Shown here in pieces: positions 49,812-58,824 of a stretch of 64,000 nucleotides of DNA. Position 1 is the first letter of the stretch. Each line of letters starts with the position of its first letter. The position numbers were made by a program, and so were the translations under genes. The notes beneath the pieces are model-generated. The model was given only the letters and a program-made list of their open reading frames with translations. It ran no database searches and was not told the origin of the DNA. Origin of the DNA: Nakamurella leprariae (GTDB lineage Bacteria > Actinomycetota > Actinomycetes > Mycobacteriales > Nakamurellaceae); NCBI RefSeq assembly GCF_016918035.1, contig NZ_JAERWK010000019.1, positions 62,001 to 126,000 of the forward strand. The letters run 5' to 3'.

Positions 49812-50732
49812 CTAGTTCCCGCTCGCTGCGGGTGGTGTCGTGCTGGTGGTCGGAGCCGGACCGCCGAGCGCGGCCGCGGCCCGCTCCCACTCGTCCCGGT
49901 CGTGCAGCGCCAGCTGGTAGCCCCAGCCCTTCTGCCGGGACAGGATCCCGTTGCCGCGGTCGTCGGGCGGATCCGGCAGGCTGAGGACCCTGTGCAAGTA
50001 CTCCAGGGCCGTGGGGATGTCGCGCTCGAGGTGGTAGTGGTACCGGGCGACCGCGAACAGTGCCCCGTAGCTGCCACCCTCCCCGCCGGGATCGATGCGC
50101 GCGACGTACTCGTCGACCGGGATCGTGCCGTTCAGCAGCAGGCAGATGTCCCGGTACCCCTCGTCGTCACCGATCACCGGCACCACCTTGGTCTCCGGTG
50201 TCACCGTGGCCACCACCCGGGCCGCTTCGTCCGGACGACCGAGGTGGACCAGACACAGCCACATCCAGTCGATCTCGCAACTGATCAGGTCGTCGTCGTG
50301 CCGGGCGGCGACCGTCATCGCCGTGCGGAAGTGTCCGAGTGCCACCTCGTAGTCGCGCAGCAGGTACCGCGCCACCCCGAGGAAGTGCCACTTCCAGTTG
50401 TCCTCGGCGTCCAGGCGCACCGCCAGCTCCAAGGCGGCCAGGGCCTCGGAGCGCCGGAACGTGTTCAGGTAGACACGTCCTCGGTTGTAGTGCTGGTGGG
50501 CGTCGAACGGCTGGACGGCCAGCGCGCGGCTGAAGCACTCGGCGGCGACGTCCGGGTCCCAGTTCAGATTCAGGATGCCCTTGGCCGTCAGCAGGGAGCG
50601 GTCGGCGGGATGCTCGGCGAGCCGGGCGTCGATCCGCGCCTCTTCCTCCTGGTCCATCCAGACGTACCCCTTGGCGGGACCGCTGCCGTAGCCGATCCGC
50701 TTGATCTGCTCCCAGGTCTTCTCGCGGTCCAT
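49812..50732 (-). CDS. TPR-repeat protein, paralogue 2 of 3
   Basis: Protein of 306 residues, closely similar in layout to the genes on both sides. GPAKGYVWMDQEEEARIDAR, AAECFSRALAVQPFDAHQHY, YNRGRVYLNTFRRSEALAAL, LDAEDNWKWHFLGVARYLLR, DLISCEIDWMWLCLVHLGRP and VVPVIGDDEGYRDICLLLNG recur. The last about 20 residues are a Thr/Pro/Ala tail. Its ATG shares one base with the stop of paralogue 1 (TGATG), so translation is coupled. Function unknown; tandem duplication of one ancestral gene is evident. Confidence 0.85.
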   Translation of the reverse strand: MDREKTWEQIKRIGYGSGPAKGYVWMDQEEEARIDARLAEHPADRSLLTAKGILNLNWDPDVAAECFSRALAVQPFDAHQHYNRGRVYLNTFRRSEALAALELAVRLDAEDNWKWHFLGVARYLLRDYEVALGHFRTAMTVAARHDDDLISCEIDWMWLCLVHLGRPDEAARVVATVTPETKVVPVIGDDEGYRDICLLLNGTIPVDEYVARIDPGGEGGSYGALFAVARYHYHLERDIPTALEYLHRVLSLPDPPDDRGNGILSRQKGWGYQLALHDRDEWERAAAALGGPAPTTSTTPPAASGN

Positions 50733-51544
50733 CAGCTCGCACCGCCGCGCAGCGCGACCCGCAGCGGAAGGTCCCGGGCGGCCATCTTGCGGCCCCAACC
50801 TGACTTCGCCGGGTCGAGGTCGAGCACCTGTCGCAGCAGTTGCACCGAACCCTCGACGTCGCCGAGCTGGCGGAAGCGGTGATTGGCCAGCCCGTACAGC
50901 TGGTTGCCGGCCTCGGCGACGTCGGCACGGTCGATGCCGCCGAGGTAGTCCTGCTCATCGAGCAGCCCTCGGTACAACAGGATGCGGCGCTTGTAGGTCG
51001 CCTCGGTGTCGACCACGGGGGTGTCCGGCCCGACCAGGGTGAGGCACCGGTCGGCGGCCTCGCGATCACCCGCCTGGTGATGGCAGTTCCACAGCCAGTC
51101 CACCTCGAACGGCAGCAGCGGCTCCTCGTTGCGCTGGTTGACCTCGATGGCCGTCTCGAACGATGCGATCGCCTCGTCGTACCGCTCCAGGAAGTACAGG
51201 GCCACGCCCTGGAAGTGCCACTTCCAGCCGTCGTCCGGATCGAGTGCGGTGGCGGTCCGCAGGTCGGCCAGGCCCTCCTCGAACCGGTCCTGACCCATGT
51301 ACTTCCGGCCGCGGTTGTACCGGCTGTGGGACGCGAGCGGCTGGATCCCCAGGGCGATCGAGTAGCACCGGATCGCCTCGTCGGTGCTGCCGCACACCAC
51401 GGCGCGGGCCGTCCAGAGGTAGTAGTCCAGCGGGTCCTCGGCCAGCCTCGCGTCGATGCTGGCCAGCTCCTCGGCGTCGACCGCCAGCCGGCCTTTGGTG
51501 GCCAGGCCGCGGTACATGATCCGCCGCTGTTCCTGCGAGATCAT
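50732..51544 (-). CDS. TPR-repeat protein, paralogue 1 of 3
   Basis: Protein of 270 residues, the most diverged of the trio. It lacks the GPAKGY and GDDEGYRDIC blocks but keeps DARLAEDPLDYYLWTARAVV, YNRGRKYMGQDRFEEGLADL, LDPDDGWKWHFQGVALYFLE and FEVDWLWNCHHQAGDREAA. ATGA overlap with the amidohydrolase stop (51541-51544) ties it to that enzyme. It could be a dedicated partner or assembly factor of the amidohydrolase or the transporter; this is inference. Confidence 0.85.
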   Translation of the reverse strand: MISQEQRRIMYRGLATKGRLAVDAEELASIDARLAEDPLDYYLWTARAVVCGSTDEAIRCYSIALGIQPLASHSRYNRGRKYMGQDRFEEGLADLRTATALDPDDGWKWHFQGVALYFLERYDEAIASFETAIEVNQRNEEPLLPFEVDWLWNCHHQAGDREAADRCLTLVGPDTPVVDTEATYKRRILLYRGLLDEQDYLGGIDRADVAEAGNQLYGLANHRFRQLGDVEGSVQLLRQVLDLDPAKSGWGRKMAARDLPLRVALRGGAS

Positions 51545-52743
51545 CGGTTCCTCTCCGCCGGTCGGGGCCGGTCGTCCGGTCGGTTGGCATGAACCACGCC
51601 GTCGATCACCGTGTGCTCGCACACGGACAGGCTGCTGAAGGGGTGGCCGCTGAACAGGGCGAGGTCGGCGTCCTTGCCCACCTCGATCGAGCCGGTCCGG
51701 TCGTCGATGCCGAGGACCTGCGCGGCGGTCGAGGTGACCGCCCGCAGGGCCGCGTCCAGCGGAAGTCCGCGGGCGATGGCCGCCCCCACGAAGAACGGCA
51801 GGAACCGGGTACCGCTGCGGGAGTCCTGGGTGAGGCAGAACCGGACCCCGGCCCGCTCGAGCAGGACGGCGGTGTCGAGCCGCGCGTTCCAGGTCTCCTG
51901 CTTCTCCGGCGCCATGTCCAGGGGCCCGACGATGCAGGTGACGCCACGCTCGGCGAGGAAGTCGGCGATCTTCCACGACTCGGTGGCGTGGTCGATCACG
52001 AAGCGCAGCCCGAACTCCTCGGCGATGCGCGTGGCGGTGACGATGTCGTCGGCACGGTGTGAGTGGATGCGGCAGGTCCGCTCGCCGCGCACCACCGGCA
52101 CCAGCGGCTCGAGCTGGAAATCGGGATCGGGTGCGGCGGAACCGCGCTCGGCCGCCAGCAGTCGGTCCGAGTAGGTCCGGGCCCGGGTCAGTGTCTCCCG
52201 GAGCATGGCGGCGGTGCCCATCCGGGTCAGCGGCGTCTTGTTCTGCTGGATACCGTGGATCCGCTTGGGGTTCTCGCCCAACGCGAACTTGATCTGCACC
52301 GGCGCGTCGAGGACCAGGTCGTGCACGGTGGTGGCCTCGCGGGTCTTGAACACGACGTTCTGCCCACCGATGACGTTGCCGGAGCCGGGCAGCGCGCACA
52401 CCGTCGTGAACCCGGCCGCCCGGACGACCGGGATCGCGGCGTCGGCCGGGTTGAGCGCATCGAGCGCCCGCACCGCCGGGGTGATGGGACTGGTGATCTC
52501 GGTGACGTCACTGACGCTGGGCGTCCAGGCCGGCTCGGCCTTGACCGAGATGTGGGTGTGCACGTCGATCAGTCCGGGCGTGACCCAGCGGCCGGTGCCG
52601 TCGATCACGGTGGCGCCGTCCGGAACGGCCAGTCCGGCACCGACCGCGGCGATCCGGGTGCCGTCGACCAGCACGTCGCCGCCCTCGATGATCTGTCCGG
52701 TGCCGGTCAGCACGGTCGCGTTGGTGATGGCGAGCATGCTCAT
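51541..52743 (-). CDS. Amidohydrolase, imidazolonepropionase-like
   Basis: Metal-dependent TIM-barrel hydrolase of 400 residues. MLAITNATVLTGTGQIIEGG and VIDGTGRWVTPGLIDVHTHI are the usual N-terminal strands with the HxH metal site; CRIHSHRADDIVTA and FVIDHATESWKIAD carry further His ligands, and the late Asp is in FCLTQDSRSG. GSIEVGKDADLALFSGHPFS closes the protein. Relatives hydrolyse cyclic amides (imidazolonepropionate, cyclic imides) or dipeptides (prolidase-like). It has ATGA overlaps with the cupin gene upstream and TPR-1 downstream, and it shares an operon with a peptide-type ABC importer. Confidence 0.88.
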   Translation of the reverse strand: MSMLAITNATVLTGTGQIIEGGDVLVDGTRIAAVGAGLAVPDGATVIDGTGRWVTPGLIDVHTHISVKAEPAWTPSVSDVTEITSPITPAVRALDALNPADAAIPVVRAAGFTTVCALPGSGNVIGGQNVVFKTREATTVHDLVLDAPVQIKFALGENPKRIHGIQQNKTPLTRMGTAAMLRETLTRARTYSDRLLAAERGSAAPDPDFQLEPLVPVVRGERTCRIHSHRADDIVTATRIAEEFGLRFVIDHATESWKIADFLAERGVTCIVGPLDMAPEKQETWNARLDTAVLLERAGVRFCLTQDSRSGTRFLPFFVGAAIARGLPLDAALRAVTSTAAQVLGIDDRTGSIEVGKDADLALFSGHPFSSLSVCEHTVIDGVVHANRPDDRPRPAERNR

Positions 52744-53111
52744 CCGGCCATGCCCGGTCGGCGATCGACCGTGTAGCACTTCCGGGCCGTCTCGGTCACC
52801 CGCCAGATGCCCGACCATCCGTCGAGCACGTGCAGGACGGCGCCCGGCGCGATCCGGGTGACCGTCCCGTCGGCGTGCTCGATCACACCGGCGCCCGACA
52901 CGAAGTGCATGAACTCGGTGAGACCGGTCTTGGTGGAGTGGAACTCGCCCGGGGTCACCTCCCAGATGCCGATCTCGACGCCGTCGGCACGGTGCAGCGT
53001 CCGGGACGCCGCGGTGGGCTCGCCGCTGATCACGCGAGCCGGTCCCGCGCTGGGGGTGAGGGTGGCGTCCAGGATCGAGTCCACGTCGTAGTGGGGGGCC
53101 GGGCCCGTCAT
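52740..53111 (-). CDS. Cupin-domain protein (DUF861/Cupin_3)
   Basis: Small beta-barrel protein of 123 residues. The cupin motif appears as GIWEVTPGEFHSTKTGLTEF, then MHFVSGAGVIEHADGTVTRI and APGAVLHVLDGWSGIWRVTE. Cupin_3 proteins are related to ureidoglycine aminohydrolase and to sugar- or polyamine-related enzymes; several of the usual metal His residues are replaced, so activity is uncertain. It overlaps the amidohydrolase gene by 4 bases and probably acts on the same compound. Confidence 0.85.
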   Translation of the reverse strand: MTGPAPHYDVDSILDATLTPSAGPARVISGEPTAASRTLHRADGVEIGIWEVTPGEFHSTKTGLTEFMHFVSGAGVIEHADGTVTRIAPGAVLHVLDGWSGIWRVTETARKCYTVDRRPGMAG

Positions 53112-53186
53112 GCTGCATGCTCCGATCGGATGGGAGTGGACGCACCGGTCGGCGCGCCATGGGCAGGAGTGCGGGAAGTGGGACGC

Positions 53187-54932
53187 TCAGATCACTTCGG
53201 GGACGGCGACCCGGCCGCGGGCACCCGGTACCGCGGCCAGCAGCATGCGGGTGTAGTCGTGCGACGGCTCGGTCAGCACCTGTTCGACCGGTCCGGCGTC
53301 GACGACCTTGCCCTGGTACATGACGACCACGGTCGTGCACAGGTACGAGATGACGCCGAGGTCGTGGGAGATGATGGCGTACGCCACGTTCCGCCGACGG
53401 CGCAGCCGGTTGAGCAGGTTCAGCACGGTGGCCTGCACCGAGACGTCCAGCGCCGAGACGGGTTCGTCGGCCACGATCAGCCGCGGATCCAGGGCGAGGG
53501 CCCGGGCGATCCCGACCCGCTGCCGCTGTCCACCGGAGAGCTGCCGCGGTCGCCGCTCGCCGAAGTGCTCGGCCAGGCCGACCTCGCCGAGCAGTTCGAC
53601 GACCCGCCGGTGCCGTTCGGTCGCTGGCACACCGGCGGCCAGCATCGGCTCGCCGATGCTGTCGGCCACGGTCCGGCGGGGATCGAGCGCGGAGGTGCTG
53701 TCCTGGAACACGAACTGCACGTCGCGGCGCCAGGTGGTCCGTGCCTCGCGGTCCAGAGCGGTGACCGGCCGGCCGTCGAAACGGATCTCACCCGAGTCGG
53801 GTTCGGCCAGGCCTACGAGCATCCGGGCGAGCGTCGTCTTGCCGGATCCCGATTCGCCGACGATGCCGAGCGACTCCCCGGGACGGATGGACACCGAGAC
53901 GCCCTCCACCGCGGTGCGCCGGTGGGCCGGGCGCCACGGCAGTCGCCCGCCGGGCAACGCGAACGCCTTGTGCACGTCGATCGCCTCGGCGATCGGGACC
54001 AGGTCCTGGTCGACCGGGGTGTCGACCGGACGGCCGTCGTCCAGGTCGGCGACCGGTGCGTCCCCGGTGCCGCCCGCGCCGGCGCCGTCCGCCGCGGCCG
54101 CGCCGCTCGGCCGGTGCAGTCCGACCAGGGCGAGATCGCGGCGGCGGGCCAGGCTCGGCATGGCGGCGACCAGGCTCTGCGTGTACTCGTGCTGCGGTCG
54201 GTCGATCACGTCCAGGGTCGGTCCGCGCTCCACGATGCGGCCGAGGTTGATGACGTTGACCCGGTCGGCCCGATCGCGGATCACGTCCAGGTCGTGGCTG
54301 ACCAGCAGCACGGCGAGATCGAGAGTGCTGCGCAGGTGGTCCAGCAGATCGAGGATCTGGGCCTGCACGCTGACGTCGAGTGCGGTGGTCGGTTCGTCGG
54401 CGATCAGCAGGCGGGGATGACGGGCCAGCGCCAGGGCGATCACGACTCGCTGCGCGAGGCCGCCGGAGAGCTCATGCGGGTACTGCCGCAGACGTTCCAT
54501 CGGTCGATTGATCCCGACCGCGTCCAGCAGTTCCAGCGACCGGACCATGGCGGCGCGCAGGTTCGGCCGCTCCGCGCGCAGCAGCGCCTCGCGGAGCTGG
54601 GTGCCGACCATCATCCGCGGGTTCAGCGCCTTCATGGGCGCCTGGAACACCACGCCCACGTCGTGCCGGCGGACCTGCTGCAGATCCTGGTGGCGGGCGT
54701 CGATGATGCTCCGGCCGCCGAGTGAGATGGTGCCCGCGGTGATCCGCGCGGCCGGTGGCAGCAGGCCGACCACGGCCATCGCCGTCATCGACTTGCCGGA
54801 ACCGGATTCGCCGACCAGTCCGACGATCTCACCGCGGGCGATGTCGAGGTCGAGACCCCGGACCGCGTGCACGGTGCCGCGACGGGTCGGGATGTCGATC
54901 TCCAGGCCGGAGATCTGCAGCAACGGCTCCAC
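53187..54932 (-). CDS. Peptide-type ABC transporter ATPase, DppD-DppF fusion
   Basis: Fused double ATPase of 581 residues. Domain 1: Walker A GESGSGKS, signature [20 protein letters not shown], Walker [21 protein letters not shown]. Domain 2: [56 protein letters not shown]. Each domain ends in the oligopeptide-type C-terminal extension. A roughly 50-residue Gly/Ala/Asp linker (about 275-325) joins them. GTG 54932 is chosen for the strong GGAAGGGAAG upstream; an open frame reaches 55016. It powers the permeases encoded just upstream. Confidence 0.94.
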   Translation of the reverse strand: MEPLLQISGLEIDIPTRRGTVHAVRGLDLDIARGEIVGLVGESGSGKSMTAMAVVGLLPPAARITAGTISLGGRSIIDARHQDLQQVRRHDVGVVFQAPMKALNPRMMVGTQLREALLRAERPNLRAAMVRSLELLDAVGINRPMERLRQYPHELSGGLAQRVVIALALARHPRLLIADEPTTALDVSVQAQILDLLDHLRSTLDLAVLLVSHDLDVIRDRADRVNVINLGRIVERGPTLDVIDRPQHEYTQSLVAAMPSLARRRDLALVGLHRPSGAAAADGAGAGGTGDAPVADLDDGRPVDTPVDQDLVPIAEAIDVHKAFALPGGRLPWRPAHRRTAVEGVSVSIRPGESLGIVGESGSGKTTLARMLVGLAEPDSGEIRFDGRPVTALDREARTTWRRDVQFVFQDSTSALDPRRTVADSIGEPMLAAGVPATERHRRVVELLGEVGLAEHFGERRPRQLSGGQRQRVGIARALALDPRLIVADEPVSALDVSVQATVLNLLNRLRRRRNVAYAIISHDLGVISYLCTTVVVMYQGKVVDAGPVEQVLTEPSHDYTRMLLAAVPGARGRVAVPEVI

Positions 54933-55008
54933 GGACGCTTCCCTTCCTGCGGTGGTGCTCCCGGTGTCGGGATCAGTGCCGAGGGTGGCGGGCGGGGACG
55001 GTCGGCGC

Positions 55009-55896
55009 TCAATCACTGGCGACCGAGAACCGATCGGCCAGGTAGTCGCCGATCACCTGGGTGGACAGCAGCAGCGCGAGCAGAGCCGACCCTGGGAACA
55101 CCGAGATCCACCAGGCCGCACCCAGCTGTGTCTGCCCGTCCGAGATCATCACGCCCCAGTCGGCGGTGGGTGGTTGCACGCCCATACCGAGGTAGCTCAA
55201 TGACGCCTCGGTGAGCACCGCTCCGGCGAAGTTGACGGTGCCGGTGACGGCGAGCAGGGGTAGGGCGCTGGGCGCGATGTGCCGGATCATCGTTCGGCGC
55301 CAGCCCATGCCGGCCAGCCGTGATGCCTCCACGTACGTGTGCTGGGACACGGATTGCACATGACTGCGGACCACCCGGAAGTGCAGCGGCCAGGACTCGA
55401 TCGCGATCACGATGATCACGTTCTGCAGGTTGGTGCCGAACAGCACGAGCACCAGCAGGGCCAGGATGAGACCGGGGATGGACATCTGGATGTCGGCGAT
55501 GCGGCCCAGCAGGTTGTCCAGCCACCCGCCGCGGCTCCCCGCGGCGATCCCGGCGATCACTCCGATGATCATCGCCACCAGCACCGCGGAGACGCCCACC
55601 AGCAACGGCGGGCCGCCGCCGTGCAGGACCCGGGTGAAGATGTCGTAACCGAGCACGTCGGTGCCGAACCAATGGGTGCCACTGGGTGGCTCGAGCATGT
55701 CCCGCAGGTTCTGCTGGTTCGGCTCGTACGGGGCGATGAGCGGCGCCAGCACGGTGCCCAGCACGATGATCAGGAACACCGCGCCGGCGATCATCGCGCC
55801 CCACGGCCGCCGGGCCCGGGTGCGCCCGGGCCGTGCTGCCTCCGGCGAACCGCCCTCGGCGGCGAGCGCGAGCTTCAGGGACGATCCGGCGCTCAT
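55009..55896 (-). CDS. Peptide-type ABC transporter permease, DppC-like
   Basis: Membrane permease of 295 residues with five to six helices. Landmarks: PSGTHWFGTDVLGYDIFTRV (the DppC N-terminal motif), GVSAVLVAMIIGVIAGIAAG, and the ATPase-contact loop EASRLAGMGWRRTMIRHIAP. SYLGMGVQPPTADWGVMISD is the usual C-terminal motif. ATG 55896 overlaps the DppB-like stop (ATGA). Confidence 0.94.
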   Translation of the reverse strand: MSAGSSLKLALAAEGGSPEAARPGRTRARRPWGAMIAGAVFLIIVLGTVLAPLIAPYEPNQQNLRDMLEPPSGTHWFGTDVLGYDIFTRVLHGGGPPLLVGVSAVLVAMIIGVIAGIAAGSRGGWLDNLLGRIADIQMSIPGLILALLVLVLFGTNLQNVIIVIAIESWPLHFRVVRSHVQSVSQHTYVEASRLAGMGWRRTMIRHIAPSALPLLAVTGTVNFAGAVLTEASLSYLGMGVQPPTADWGVMISDGQTQLGAAWWISVFPGSALLALLLSTQVIGDYLADRFSVASD

Positions 55897-56909
55897 GCGC
55901 GGCTCCTCGGGTTGATGATCGCCACGACGAGGTCGACGACCAGGCTGGCCACCACGAACCCGACGCAGATGAGGATGACGCCGGCCAGAGCGACCGGGAA
56001 GTCTCGCGTGTTCACCGCATTGACCAGCAGCTGGCCGACACCGGGCCAGGCGAAGACCTGCTCGGTGATCACCGCACCACCCAGGATGCCGCCGACCTGC
56101 ATCCCGATCAGGGCGATCACCGGTCCGAGCGCGTTCACCGCGATGTGGCGCCGTCGGACCGTCCGCGGTCGCAGGCCCTTCGCGGTGGCGGTGGCGACGT
56201 GCTCCTCGACCTCCATCTCCCTGATGGTCGATCGGAACAGCCGCGCGACGGCCGGCGCCACGTAGGCGGCCAGCGTGACCGCGGGCATGACCAGGTTCTT
56301 CCACGAACCCATGCCGCTGGTGGGCAGCAGCTTCCAGGTCACGGCGAAGAACAGGATGAGCAGCAGGCCGAGCAGGAAGCTGGGCGTGGACTGCAGCACC
56401 ATCAGCAGTTTCATCGGCACCACGCGAGCCAGTCGGAAGCGGCTGGTGGCGCACCAGTATCCGACCAGCAGTCCGACGACGGAGCCGAGGGCGACGCCGG
56501 TCACCGACAGCAGCAGGGTGGCGGGCACGCGGGCCAGCACCACCGAGAACGCCGGTTCGTCGGTGTACAGCGAGTTGGGGAACTCACCGGTCACCAGATT
56601 GCGCAGGAAGAGCAGGTACTGCACGAAGATCGGCCGGTCGAACCCGTAGAGCCGGGCGATGCGGTCGATCTCCTCCTGGGTCGCCTCTTCGGAGGCCATC
56701 ACCTGGGCCGGGTTGCCGGTCGCCATGATCATCAGGAACACGATGGACACCGCACCCCAGACGGCGACGATGCCGGCGAGGACCCGGGTGACCACGAAGC
56801 GGAGCGTGACCGGTGAGCGGAGCGTGGTGCGCAGGACGTCCCGGCGCGTCAGCGGCGACGGCGTGGGGGGCGCCGCGGTGGCCGGCGGAGCCGGGTGCTG
56901 AAGGACCAC
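55893..56909 (-). CDS. Peptide-type ABC transporter permease, DppB-like
   Basis: Membrane permease of about 338 residues. After a polar N-terminus come RVLAGIVAVWGAVSIVFLMI, the substrate-channel region YGFDRPIFVQYLLFLRNLVT and GEFPNSLYTDEPAFSVVLAR. The EAA loop is TATAKGLRPRTVRRRHIAVN, and VITEQVFAWPGVGQLLVNAV closes it. GTG 56909 with GGAG 8 bases upstream is preferred over a frame open to 57086. First gene of an eight-gene minus-strand unit; a 23-base palindrome lies 231 bases upstream. Confidence 0.92.
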   Translation of the reverse strand: MVLQHPAPPATAAPPTPSPLTRRDVLRTTLRSPVTLRFVVTRVLAGIVAVWGAVSIVFLMIMATGNPAQVMASEEATQEEIDRIARLYGFDRPIFVQYLLFLRNLVTGEFPNSLYTDEPAFSVVLARVPATLLLSVTGVALGSVVGLLVGYWCATSRFRLARVVPMKLLMVLQSTPSFLLGLLLILFFAVTWKLLPTSGMGSWKNLVMPAVTLAAYVAPAVARLFRSTIREMEVEEHVATATAKGLRPRTVRRRHIAVNALGPVIALIGMQVGGILGGAVITEQVFAWPGVGQLLVNAVNTRDFPVALAGVILICVGFVVASLVVDLVVAIINPRSRA

Positions 56910-57428
56910 GTTGCGGACTCCGTTCGGCGAGAGGTGATGATGCGCGGCATCGGTCACCCACGCCGACGGCGTGGATGCGGGGACAACACGGGGTGGGAAC
57001 GCGGCAGGCGGCGTCTCCGTCGCAGGGCCCGGGGCGTCGCGGACGCCGGACCGGTGGGCTGCGTGCGCAGGGCGCGACGCGACCACGACGGTGATCGTCC
57101 TGCACGGTGATCGGGCGGCCCGTGGTGGGTGTCACGGACGTCACGACGTCTCACGTCGTGACCCGGTCGCGAACGACCGGATGCCGTCAGCTTGACCGAC
57201 AGGTGTTACAGCCCAGTTACGGGCGACCGGCGGTCACTGCGCCGACGATCACCGCGACTGGTCCGGCGATTCTGCCCGACGCCCGGGTCCGAGGCAATGC
57301 TCCGCTCGGCCGTGGCGGCAGACCGGACTGCGCCGACGCCCGGCAGGTCGGACCCACGACCGCGAGGACCCGCCGAGCGACGTGTGTCCGGGTGGTCGGT
57401 TCGCGGGCGATCAGTACTGTGCACCGCC
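56910..57428. other. Divergent regulatory region, about 520 bases
   Basis: Holds promoters for the permease operon (leftward) and the dehydrogenase gene (rightward), and the palindrome at 57140-57162. TACTGT at 57414-57419 is a good -10 for a leaderless dehydrogenase mRNA. No coding sequence is convincing. Confidence 0.6.
57140..57162. promoter_or_regulatory. Palindromic operator of the peptide-transporter operon
   Basis: Perfect inverted repeat with 10-base arms, GTCACGACGT and ACGTCGTGAC, around CTC. The core CGACGT-N3-ACGTCG recurs at 58584-58600 before the binding-protein gene. Confidence 0.75.
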
Positions 57429-58457
57429 ATGTCTCCCAATCCACCTTCCGCCAGTACTCCGCTGCCCGCGTCGAGCGACACCCGTACCCGGTCCGGTCGA
57501 GGACCGGTGATCGTCACCGTGCCGCGTCAGGACGTGCTCGATGGAGTCGGTGACGCACCGGACGGTCACGAGTACCGGGTCTGGGATCTGCAGTCACCGG
57601 CGGCCGACGTCCTCGGCGCCGACGACGCGGCCCGGATCGGCATGGTGCTGTGGCCGTATCCGGCACCGAACATCGAGAAGTCTTTGTTGACAACCCTTCC
57701 CGAGCTCCGGCTGGTCCAGGTGATGACCGCCGGGTACGAGGGTGTGGCCGACCTGCTCCCGGACGGGGTGGGGCTGGCCAACGCCCGCGGCGCCCACGCG
57801 ACCAGCACCGCCGAGTTCGCCGTCACGCTGGTGCTGGCCAAGCTCCGCGGCATCGACCGGTGGATCCGCAACGCCGCCGAGGGACGGTGGCGCAGCGAGC
57901 GGCGGCCGTCCCTGGCCGACCGCTCCGTGCTCGTCGTCGGCGCCGGCAGCATCGGCAGCGCCATCCACGATCGCCTGGTGCCCTTCGAGGTGACCGTGAC
58001 CAGGGTCGGCACCACGGCCCGGGACGACGAGCGCGGCCACGTCCACGCCGCGAGCGAGCTGTTCGACCTGTTGCCGGACCACCAGGTCGTGATCCTGATC
58101 GCTCCGCAGACGCCCGAGACCACCGGTCTGGTCGATGCCCGGTTCCTGGCCGCGATGCCGGACGGCGCGCTGCTGGTCAACGTGGCTCGGGGGCCGCTGG
58201 TGGTCACCGACGACCTGCTCGCCGCGGTGCGCAGCGGACGCGTCGAGGCGGCCCTGGACGTCACCGATCCGGAGCCCCTGCCGGCCGACCATCCCCTCTG
58301 GCACGAGCCGGGCGTCATCATCGCGCCGCACGTCGGTGGGTTCTCGACCGCCGGGCCGCCGCGGATGCACCGGGTGCTGCGCGAGCAGATCGAGGCGTTC
58401 GCCGCCGGTGCCCCGTCGCCGAACCTGGTGGTTCCGCCGCGGGAGCGCCGCGGCTGA
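57429..58457 (+). CDS. D-isomer-specific 2-hydroxyacid dehydrogenase family protein
   Basis: Rossmann-type oxidoreductase of 342 residues. The cofactor motif is VLVVGAGSIGSAIHDRLV (GxGxxG) and the catalytic Arg lies in LLVNVARGPLVVTDDLL. The Glu-His pair is probably in DPEPLPADHPLWHEP and IIAPHVGGFS. Members reduce 2-oxoacids to D-2-hydroxyacids or act on phosphoglycerate-like compounds. An upstream TACTGT ends 9 bases before the ATG and no ribosome site is seen, so a leaderless transcript is likely. It sits between the two halves of the peptide-transport regulon but on its own promoter. Confidence 0.88.
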   Translation: MSPNPPSASTPLPASSDTRTRSGRGPVIVTVPRQDVLDGVGDAPDGHEYRVWDLQSPAADVLGADDAARIGMVLWPYPAPNIEKSLLTTLPELRLVQVMTAGYEGVADLLPDGVGLANARGAHATSTAEFAVTLVLAKLRGIDRWIRNAAEGRWRSERRPSLADRSVLVVGAGSIGSAIHDRLVPFEVTVTRVGTTARDDERGHVHAASELFDLLPDHQVVILIAPQTPETTGLVDARFLAAMPDGALLVNVARGPLVVTDDLLAAVRSGRVEAALDVTDPEPLPADHPLWHEPGVIIAPHVGGFSTAGPPRMHRVLREQIEAFAAGAPSPNLVVPPRERRG

Positions 58458-58824
58458 ACCGGATGGCCATGCCCCGGTGCGGCCGGACCTGATCGGGGGG
58501 CAGTCGGCCCGGACGGACCTGTTTCGCACTCGTAACACACAGCGGTGGCCGCCACCCGGTCGCGTTGGTACTGTCCCCGACCAGCGACGTAAGACGTCGC
58601 CACGGAGGGCCCGGACACCGTCCGCCGCTCCGACTTCCCCGAGGTGCCCCCGCGCGCGGAGCCAGGCGTTCGACGCCGGCACCGCTCGATCGGTCGTGCG
58701 TCCTCGCCCCATCGCCGCCGCGAACGCCGGTCGGATGCACCGGCGGGGCGATCGTCCCGATCCTCCGGGTCACTCGCTGCGCTCGTCCGCTCGTCGTTGA
58801 TCCGCTCGTCAATGAAAGGGTGTC
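58458..58824. other. Promoter and leader of the binding-protein gene
   Basis: 367 bases with no convincing gene. TACTGT at 58569-58574 is a probable -10, followed by the palindrome at 58584-58600. The leader to ATG 58825 would be about 240 bases long. Confidence 0.5.
58584..58600. promoter_or_regulatory. Palindromic operator upstream of the binding-protein gene
   Basis: GCGACGT-AAG-ACGTCGC, a perfect 7-base inverted repeat just downstream of TACTGT. Same core as 57140-57162, so repression by one regulator is likely. Confidence 0.7.
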
